Source: Spirochaetaceae bacterium
GTDB lineage: Bacteria; Spirochaetota; Spirochaetia; Treponematales; Treponemataceae
Direction: 5' to 3'
Assembly: GCA_031271875.1 (NCBI GenBank)
Contig: JAISVD010000285.1
Location: forward strand, 1 to 5,588
Length of the DNA stretch: 5,588 bases
This document shows positions 1 to 4,719 of this stretch, piece after piece. Within the stretch, counting starts at the first letter, position 1; every line of letters begins with the position of its first letter. The translations under genes and the position numbers were made by a program. Below the pieces are notes generated by a model. The model worked only from the letters and a program-made list of their open reading frames with translations, was not told the origin of the DNA and did no database searches.

Positions 1-285
1 ATGGATGTTATCATGAGAGCCATGGATATAGCCTCGGTGGGGAAAGCCGGGAGCGGTATGGATGTCGCCACGACTTCACTGGTGATTCCCGACGAGTACG
101 GTTCCGCTGATTTTTCCCACCTGGAGGAGCGGATCAATAACGGGTATACAAAGACCGAAGGGGCGCGGCAGATGCTGGATGATTTTTTTGATCCCAATCC
201 GGTGACCGGATATCTTAAACGGCGCAGACTCAAAAAGCTTGAACGCGGCAGTTCTGTTTCCGCGATCAGCGACAAAATAGAGTGA
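1..285 (+). CDS. C-terminal part of a patatin-like phospholipase (5' end outside the window)
   Basis: The frame is open from the first base to a TGA at 283-285, giving 94 visible residues. The segment from about residue 25 to 50 (a hydrophobic LVIPDEYG strand, then DFSHLEERINNGY) resembles the end of the patatin/RssA/NTE-type catalytic domain, where a strand bearing an I-x-P motif is followed by a helix ending in a Gly-Tyr pair. Patatin enzymes are serine acyl-hydrolases with a Ser-Asp dyad that cleave lipid acyl esters. The G-x-S-x-G nucleophile and the catalytic Asp lie upstream and cannot be checked here. The last 45 residues are a basic, low-complexity tail. An ATG happens to sit at base 1, but no ribosome binding site can be seen, so the true start is probably further upstream. 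The gene ends only 20 bases before the preferred cysE start, which suggests one transcript. The family call rests on a short C-terminal pattern and is moderate; that it is coding is more certain. Confidence 0.5.
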   Translation: MDVIMRAMDIASVGKAGSGMDVATTSLVIPDEYGSADFSHLEERINNGYTKTEGARQMLDDFFDPNPVTGYLKRRRLKKLERGSSVSAISDKIE

Positions 286-294
286 ATACTGATT

Positions 295-298
295 GAGG
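295..298 (+). promoter_or_regulatory. Ribosome binding site that decides the cysE start
   Basis: GAGG lies 7 bases before the ATG at 306 and only 1 base before the ATG at 300. Normal spacing favours 306, shortening the protein by two residues compared with the longest reading. Confidence 0.6.
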
Positions 299-305
299 TA
301 TGTAT

Positions 306-1163
306 ATGAAGAATCTCGATGAGATGGTTGACGCGCTGCTCCGTTCCTATGATGAGCAAGGCGGCATAAATTTTTCGGAAGTTAACAGTTTTCCAAACAG
401 GCAGAGCGTAATCTGCGCGCTCAAGGACCTTCAGTCCCTGATCTTTCCCGGTTTTAATACTGCGGAAGACCTTGAGCGGGACGGACTCCGGTATGCCACC
501 GGGGAACGGGTAAACCGCATCGTTGCGATCCTGACCGGTGAAACCCAAAAGGCGATGATCTACACCCTGCGGGACACAAAGGTAAAAAGCTCCGCCTGCT
601 TCGGCCTCGCCGAAAAGACGGTACTCTCCCTTATCGAAGAGCTTCCGGAGATACGGCGAAAACTCCACACCGATGCGCTTGCCGCACTGAACGGCGATCC
701 TGCGGCCCGGAGCATGGAGGAGGTCATTCTTTCGTATCCGGGACTGGAAGCGATACTGGTGCACCGGATAGCGCATTTTCTCCAGAAAAACGGGATACCC
801 CTGATTCCCCGGATCATGAGTGAATATGTCCACGGAAAGACCGGTATCGATATCCATCCGGGCGCGGAGATCGATGAATATTTTTTCATCGACCACGGAA
901 CAGGCGTGGTGATAGGGGAGACCTGTATTATCGGACGGAATGTCAAGATATATCAGGGGGTAACCCTCGGTGCGGTCAGCGTGAAAAAGGAATTTCACGA
1001 TCACAAACGCCATCCCACGATTGAGGATGAAGTCACTATTTATGCGGGGGCGACCATTCTCGGCGGTTCAACCACCGTAGGAAAGGGGAGCATAATCGGC
1101 GGAAATGTCTGGCTCACCGAATCGGCGGCTCCCGGCAGCAGAATCTACAATACCCACGGATGA
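306..1163 (+). CDS. cysE: Serine O-acetyltransferase (CysE/EpsC type)
   Basis: This cytoplasmic enzyme transfers an acetyl group from acetyl-CoA to L-serine to form O-acetylserine, which cysteine synthase converts to cysteine. From the ATG at 306 it has 285 residues. The first ~140 are the alpha-helical N-terminal domain, and residues ~140-280 form a left-handed parallel beta-helix with hexapeptide repeats. Diagnostic motifs are HRIAHFL, GIDIHPGAEI, FIDHGTGVVIGET (Asp196-His197, the catalytic pair), QGVTLG, and KRHPTIED (His236, second active-site His). The end, NVWLTESAAPGSRIYN, matches the EpsC-like long-N-terminus group. I chose the ATG at 306 over the one at 300 because GAGG at 295-298 lies 7 bases before 306 but only 1 base before 300. 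The protein stops three residues after the last coil, so the C-terminal tail that binds cysteine for feedback inhibition in E. coli CysE looks very short; this is an inference. No cysteine synthase gene is adjacent. The family call is secure. Confidence 0.93.
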   Translation: MKNLDEMVDALLRSYDEQGGINFSEVNSFPNRQSVICALKDLQSLIFPGFNTAEDLERDGLRYATGERVNRIVAILTGETQKAMIYTLRDTKVKSSACFGLAEKTVLSLIEELPEIRRKLHTDALAALNGDPAARSMEEVILSYPGLEAILVHRIAHFLQKNGIPLIPRIMSEYVHGKTGIDIHPGAEIDEYFFIDHGTGVVIGETCIIGRNVKIYQGVTLGAVSVKKEFHDHKRHPTIEDEVTIYAGATILGGSTTVGKGSIIGGNVWLTESAAPGSRIYNTHG

Positions 1164-1172
1164 TACAAAAAG

Positions 1173-1211
1173 AATAGCGGCTGATGAGCCAACAGCACAC
1201 CAGCCGCTATT
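1173..1211. terminator. Hairpin terminator between cysE and the minus-strand remnant
   Basis: AATAGCGGCTG (1173-1183) is perfectly complementary to CAGCCGCTATT (1201-1211), giving an 11-bp stem with a 17-base loop, 9 bases after the cysE stop. Read on the plus strand, the stem is followed by a T-poor TTCCGG. Read on the minus strand, it is followed by CTTTTTG, a proper T tract. The element can therefore stop cysE transcripts, but it is built best for transcription arriving from the right. That suggests a minus-strand gene once ended here. Confidence 0.65.
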
Positions 1212-1438
1212 TCCGGTGTTACCCGGATGTGGAGAGAGTTTATCTTGCCTTTATACAAGGCTCCAATGATTGCAATTTGGACAGAATCACAACCACTAGC
1301 TATTATAGATTACTCCAATATTTCTTTTTTGTCAAGGAGAAGAATCGTATTTTCCCGAAGTAAAGTGATAACTTCACCCCCTCCTGATACTAGGGATTCT
1401 CTCATTCGGAAGCGGCCTTTTTGACGGATACCTTTATT
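1187..1438 (-). pseudogene. Possible decayed fragment of a SorC/DeoR-type sugar-binding transcriptional regulator
   Basis: Read on the minus strand, one frame runs from a TAG (1445-1447) leftward, is broken by a TAA at 1310-1312, and continues to a TAG at 1145-1147. After the TAA it gives SIIASGCDSV, then IIGALYKGKINSL, then VTPEIAAGVLLA. This resembles the C-terminal end of SorC-family effector domains, where an IAxxGG-x-x-K segment is followed by AI-x-AL-x-GG-x-INVL and a V/ITDE-x-TA-x-x-LL motif. The first G-G is reduced to a single Gly and three residues appear inserted before the VT motif. Upstream of the TAA the reading (MRESLVSGGGEVITLLREN) does not match the family clearly. No helix-turn-helix DNA-binding part remains. 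A hairpin with a minus-strand T tract lies directly after the match, as expected for a gene end. The alignment was done by eye and the fragment is short, so this could be coincidence. Confidence 0.3.
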
Positions 1439-1448
1439 CCAACACTAT
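1421..1448 (+). promoter_or_regulatory. Candidate sigma70 promoter for the small membrane-protein gene
   Basis: TTGACG (1421-1426) matches a -35 box in five of six positions. After 16 bases, CACTAT (1443-1448) is a weak -10 box. Transcription would begin near 1455, leaving a leader of about 35 bases before the ATG at 1490. The -35 is good and the -10 is poor, so this is a tentative call. Confidence 0.35.
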
Positions 1449-1489
1449 GAAGGGTTTAATCGTATTAGTAATTATTAAGGAGAAACAAC

Positions 1490-1954
1490 ATGGTTTTTAT
1501 TGGGTTTGTACTTATTACTGGAATTTTATTGGCATTTGCACATTTTAGTGGAAATATAGGCTATTTTATTAATTTGGATAGTATTTTTCTGGCTATTATC
1601 CCCGGACTACTATTTTCAATAGCTTGCTTCAAGTGGAAAGAATATAGTGATGGAATAAAAGTATTGTTCAGTTTTAACATAAAATCAATGAAACGGGACA
1701 ATAAAACAGCACGGCATTTTAAGTCGTTGATACCTATTACGATTGTATTTGGACTACTTTCAACAATTCAGGGTTTATTTTCATATATATTAGCAAGAAG
1801 AGATTATTCCCAGGGACTGGCGGAATTATCTGATTTTGCTCTTAATACAACAATTGCTCAAGCATTTGTGTATGCAGGTTTTTCAACAGCATATGCTTTA
1901 TTGATTTCTGCCTTTATATTTTATCCAATATATATCTTAAAAAAGGAAGAATAA
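1490..1954 (+). CDS. Small MotA/TolQ/ExbB-like integral membrane protein
   Basis: This encodes 154 residues, with the start supported by AAGGAGA (1477-1483) 6 bases upstream. Hydrophobic segments lie at about residues 1-18, 30-46, 80-101 and 121-150, so it is an inner-membrane protein with a short positively charged loop near residues 63-78. The segment GNIGYFINLDSIFLAI resembles the start of MotA-like proteins (G-x-x-x-x-FINL-x-S). The pattern FGLLSTIQGLFSYI followed by IAQAFVYAGFSTAYALLISAFIFYPI resembles the last two helices of MotA/TolQ/ExbB subunits, where a GLLGT-x-x-GL helix is followed by a helix with small residues and a final P-I. These families form ion-conducting stator or energiser complexes with a MotB/TolR/ExbD partner, but no partner gene is visible. 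At 154 residues it is shorter than MotA or TolQ. Base composition is about 30% G+C in sampled lines against about 50% in its neighbours, suggesting horizontal gain. The coding call is firm and the family call moderate. Confidence 0.6.
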   Translation: MVFIGFVLITGILLAFAHFSGNIGYFINLDSIFLAIIPGLLFSIACFKWKEYSDGIKVLFSFNIKSMKRDNKTARHFKSLIPITIVFGLLSTIQGLFSYILARRDYSQGLAELSDFALNTTIAQAFVYAGFSTAYALLISAFIFYPIYILKKEE

Positions 1955-1957
1955 AAT

Positions 1958-1972
1958 TTTTGCCCGGCAAAA
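1958..1972. repeat. Perfect short palindrome just after the membrane-protein gene
   Basis: TTTTGCC and GGCAAAA are exact inverted copies around a single central C, starting 4 bases after the stop at 1954. Flanking A and T runs on both sides make it a candidate weak terminator in either direction, alongside the two hairpins that follow. Confidence 0.4.
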
Positions 1973-1996
1973 CAAAAAGTGAAGCGAGATTCGCTT
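1969..1996 (-). terminator. Candidate intrinsic terminator for the minus-strand propeller/NodB operon
   Basis: On the minus strand AAGCGA (1996-1991) pairs with TCGCTT (1987-1982) around a 3-base loop, and is followed by CAC, TTTTT, G and TTTT. It lies 60 bases beyond the stop of the 787-residue gene. The 6-bp stem is short, but the T-rich tail is convincing. Confidence 0.5.
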
Positions 1997-2010
1997 GAGT
2001 CCGTACCCCC

Positions 2011-2033
2011 GGAAATCGGCGGAATTTCCTTTT
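2011..2033 (+). terminator. Candidate intrinsic terminator for the plus-strand membrane-protein gene
   Basis: GGAAAT (2011-2016) pairs with ATTTCC (2024-2029) around a 7-base loop, followed by TTTT (2030-2033). It sits 56 bases after the stop of the small membrane-protein gene and before the convergent gene ends at 2057. The stem is only 6 bp, so termination may be partial. Confidence 0.4.
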
Positions 2034-2056
2034 AGTCCCTCTTTATTACAATACTT

Positions 2057-4420
2057 TTACTTTGTCCCTGCTGCATTTCTCCGGGCATAGGGGGCCAGTA
2101 CCGAAACGGGGACAATCTCATACCCAGCGGAAACGAGTTCATCCACAAGAATATCGAGAACTTCATAGAGATAATCGCTTCTGATCCCCTCGGGTCTGCC
2201 CACGCCGACGGGCACCACGGAACCCGCTTTGACGGCGGTGAGGATATACTCCATCAGTTCCCCTGCGGTTTTATATATCCCCGGCATCCTGATAGCCATC
2301 TCCAGGGTCGCCCAGTCGGCGGGATAGATATCGGCGCCCACGTAGGTATACCCCGCCTGTGTACCCGCTTCGAGGATGATAGTGTTCACCATATAGTAGG
2401 GGGTATGCCAGTAGAGAGAAAGTTCCCTGCCGGTGATCTCGTAGAAGCTGTCCTCGTTGCGGGCAAGCCCTTTGAGCAGAAATTCCATATCGATCCTGAA
2501 CTGGGGATCGGTCAGATCATAGGGAGAGAAAAAGAGCGAACAGGTATGGTGACCGGCTTCCACTATCTCCTTAACCGCTTCGGGATGACGGCGGATAAAT
2601 TCCCCGTTGATGAAAAAAGTCGCGGTGATCCGGTATTTTGACAGCACATCCAGAATAAGGGGCAGTCCGTCGGCGTTGTCCAGCGCGTCAAATGTGAGGG
2701 CCATCCTCCGTTTACCGTAACGGGGCCCGCTTGAGAAGACCCCCGACGAGAGAGGATCCTTTTGGGAAGGCGGTTCAGGCTCGCAGTCGTCTTTTGTATA
2801 ATCCGCGAAGAGCGGTTCCTTCAGCAGCGCTGCTGTTCTTCCGTAGGGGGCTGAGGAACGCAGATAGATGGCGTTATCAAAGTAGCCGTTTTCACTTGCA
2901 TCCAGATAGACCCGCCAGTTGCTGTTCATGGTCATGGGGCCGCGGATATAGGTCTCGGGAATACTGTCCCAGCCGTTTCTTTCCCTGTTATAGGTGAAGT
3001 ATCCTGCAGAACGGGTCTTCGCGATGACCGCCGTGTTCTGTTCATTCCATCCGTATTGTATGCAGCCTGAAAGATACAGTACCGAAGAGGTATTCGATGA
3101 AGGGGTCCATTTGCGGATCGTCTGGTCGCTTCCGGTATAGAGACTGTTCCTGTCCGCCCAGGCAAAGGACACCACCGGTTCGTCCGTATAGGAGGCCACG
3201 GGTTTCCATGTTTTGAAATCGTATACATGCAAAGCGGTTCCGTCATGGATCGCGATGAGATTTTTGCCCGGAGAAAGGCTCATACCGCCGCTTCCCGACG
3301 GCAGGGACAGTTCCGTAAATACGGAACCGGAATCTGCGGAGGACATTCTCCACGCCCGGGTTCTGATGGCGCCGTTTTCGATATACCGGGAACGGATCAC
3401 CGGCTCCTGGTTTTCCGGCCAGATCATCTCTGTGGAAACCGTGCTTCCCTGGAGGGGCAAATAGGGCAGGGTCGGCAAAACCGGCAAAGTTGCCGCTGTT
3501 TTTTCTGCCTCGCCGAAATCATCCCCCTTCATTTCGATACAGAAAACCATACGGTTTCCCCGGGAAACGAGCAGCGTGGCGCCCCCGTTCCCTGCGGCGA
3601 AACTATCCCGTCCCGGATCAAAACTGAAAGGCAGTTTACCTATGAGTTCGCCGGAACCGATCACCGGCGAATAGAGGGAGCGGGTAAGCAGTTCCATCGC
3701 GGAGACCGCGTATACCTCGTTTTTCTGTATGTATATAAGTCTGGCGGAAGATATCCAGAATATATTCGCGGTGGTTCCCAAACCGATTTTGCGGTACTGC
3801 TCGTCCACGCGGGAAAAGGTGAAAAACGTATCGGGCCGGGCAAAATAGATACTGCCCCGGTAGGCATAGATAAAAATGGTGGAATCGGGAATCCAGCTTA
3901 CGGGAACCGTTTCCAGGTTTCGCTCCACGGAAAAGGCTACGACGGTTTCCTGTTTTTTCTGCACATCGTACAGTATAAGGTCACCGTATGCGGCGTCGGT
4001 TTTTCTGACATAAAGCATCCACTTCCCGTCGGGACTGACGGATACGGGTTCCATCCTTCCCCGCAGGAGAGGGGCGCCGTCATTAAATCCCTTAAAGGGT
4101 GTCTGCCATGAAAGGGTTTTATCCTTTACCGAATAGAGCGCCGTTCCGTACCTGTTTTCAAGACGGACCGTTTTTCCCTCATCAAGCACGGAGATGCGCT
4201 CAGGAAAAAAAGTAAGCTGGTTAATAGTGGAATAATTCTCTACGACCGCAGAGAAAAGGGTATCATAAACGGGCGCTCCCGGTACGTCGGTGGTGACGGT
4301 AAAAAGAAGACCATCAGAGGGATTGAGATCAACCCCGGAAAAGGAGATATCCGCCCGGAGCGCCGTGGTCAGCATGAACATACACAGGGCAGCACAAAAC
4401 TGCGGGGGACATTTTTTCAT
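2057..4420 (-). CDS. Secreted beta-propeller protein with a C-terminal, probably inactive, polysaccharide-deacetylase (NodB) domain
   Basis: The protein has 787 residues. Residues 1-23 form a signal peptide (MKK start, hydrophobic core, ALRA end) with no lipobox Cys, so export to the periplasm or outside is expected. Residues ~30-530 look like a beta-propeller, with repeated blades such as VSPDGKWMLYVRK, SWIPDSTIFIYAY, LSPGKNLIAIHDG and WADRNSLYTGSDQ. Residues ~570-780 have a NodB fold: RRMALTFDALDN, ITATFFINGEFIRRHPEAVKEI, a WHTPYY motif and an ADWAT segment. NodB enzymes use metal to remove N- or O-acetyl groups from peptidoglycan or chitin-like sugars. Here the first Asp (D578) remains, but the metal-binding Asp is Ala579, the H-x-x-x-H pair reads LFFSP (629-633), Arg of R-x-PY is His672, and no late catalytic His is seen in VVPVGVGRPEG. 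It therefore probably binds rather than cleaves. The ATG overlaps the upstream stop (ATGA) and has no clear ribosome binding site, implying translational coupling. The fold is clear; the biological role is unknown. Confidence 0.82.
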   Translation of the reverse strand: MKKCPPQFCAALCMFMLTTALRADISFSGVDLNPSDGLLFTVTTDVPGAPVYDTLFSAVVENYSTINQLTFFPERISVLDEGKTVRLENRYGTALYSVKDKTLSWQTPFKGFNDGAPLLRGRMEPVSVSPDGKWMLYVRKTDAAYGDLILYDVQKKQETVVAFSVERNLETVPVSWIPDSTIFIYAYRGSIYFARPDTFFTFSRVDEQYRKIGLGTTANIFWISSARLIYIQKNEVYAVSAMELLTRSLYSPVIGSGELIGKLPFSFDPGRDSFAAGNGGATLLVSRGNRMVFCIEMKGDDFGEAEKTAATLPVLPTLPYLPLQGSTVSTEMIWPENQEPVIRSRYIENGAIRTRAWRMSSADSGSVFTELSLPSGSGGMSLSPGKNLIAIHDGTALHVYDFKTWKPVASYTDEPVVSFAWADRNSLYTGSDQTIRKWTPSSNTSSVLYLSGCIQYGWNEQNTAVIAKTRSAGYFTYNRERNGWDSIPETYIRGPMTMNSNWRVYLDASENGYFDNAIYLRSSAPYGRTAALLKEPLFADYTKDDCEPEPPSQKDPLSSGVFSSGPRYGKRRMALTFDALDNADGLPLILDVLSKYRITATFFINGEFIRRHPEAVKEIVEAGHHTCSLFFSPYDLTDPQFRIDMEFLLKGLARNEDSFYEITGRELSLYWHTPYYMVNTIILEAGTQAGYTYVGADIYPADWATLEMAIRMPGIYKTAGELMEYILTAVKAGSVVPVGVGRPEGIRSDYLYEVLDILVDELVSAGYEIVPVSVLAPYARRNAAGTK

Positions 4421-4668
4421 GTAACCCGACTATCGTTGCGGGCGATAAAAAGGGAGAGATCCTCTTCAATCTGTTGGAGCGTTGTCTCCATCCGGTCGAT
4501 CCGTCCGTAACACCCCTTCTGCTGTACCGGCCCCAGTCTGTCGATAGCAGACTGTATCAGCTCCGCTCCCTGTTCATGTTCCGCCAGAACGGTTCCGCAC
4601 CAGGGGCAGTAAATGAATTCTTTATCAATGGTTCTGCCGCAGGAGCGGCATACAATAACAGATTGCAT
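4417..4668 (-). CDS. Small zinc-ribbon protein of unknown role
   Basis: From the ATG at 4668-4666 the product is 83 residues. The N-terminal half is a zinc ribbon with two C-x-x-C knuckles, Cys7/Cys10 (CRSC) and Cys21/Cys24 (CPWC). The C-terminal half (about residues 35-75) is charged and helical, with a likely coiled coil around RMETTLQQIEEDLSLF. There is no signal peptide, so it should be cytoplasmic. A longer reading begins at a TTG (4719) overlapping the stop of the M23 gene, and another ATG is at 4680. I prefer 4668 because the upstream promoter would start transcription near 4684, and GGGGGA lies 4 bases before this ATG, giving a G-rich ribosome site. The stop overlaps the start of the propeller/NodB gene by 4 bases. 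Zinc ribbons of this kind bind nucleic acid or protein partners; nothing here identifies the partner. Confidence 0.72.
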   Translation of the reverse strand: MQSVIVCRSCGRTIDKEFIYCPWCGTVLAEHEQGAELIQSAIDRLGPVQQKGCYGRIDRMETTLQQIEEDLSLFIARNDSRVT

Positions 4669-4690
4669 ATATTCCCCCATCTGTATGAAC

Positions 4691-4719
4691 AGTATAACAC
4701 TATTCACGGGTAATATCAA
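4691..4719 (-). promoter_or_regulatory. Strong sigma70-type promoter for the zinc-ribbon and propeller/NodB genes
   Basis: On the minus strand TTGATA (4719-4714) is followed, after exactly 17 bases, by TATACT (4696-4691). Both boxes match the consensus in five of six positions with ideal spacing. The -35 overlaps the last bases and stop codon of the M23 peptidase gene. Transcription would begin near 4684, giving a leader of about 16 bases before the ATG at 4668. Confidence 0.6.

Noticed and set aside
300..305. Upstream ATG as the cysE start
   Set aside because: It leaves a single base between the GAGG ribosome site and the ATG, whereas the ATG at 306 has normal spacing.
560..946. 128-residue open frame on the minus strand inside cysE
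   Set aside because: It is antisense to the helical and beta-helix coding sequence of cysE and has no plausible domain or ribosome site.
1360..1390. GGAGGGG followed by GTG on the minus strand, a possible start of a very small gene
   Set aside because: The frame gives only about 24 residues with no recognisable feature before a stop, so the ribosome-site likeness is probably chance or part of the remnant.
1227..1424. 65-residue plus-strand open frame between cysE and the membrane-protein gene
   Set aside because: It has no convincing ribosome binding site at a normal distance, no recognisable motif and a Pro/Arg/Ser-rich end. The opposite strand gives a more protein-like reading over the same bases.
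3227..4111. 294-residue open frame on the plus strand inside the propeller/NodB gene
   Set aside because: It lies entirely antisense to a gene with a clear signal peptide and domains, and its translation shows no recognisable fold. Long antisense frames are common opposite genes of this composition.
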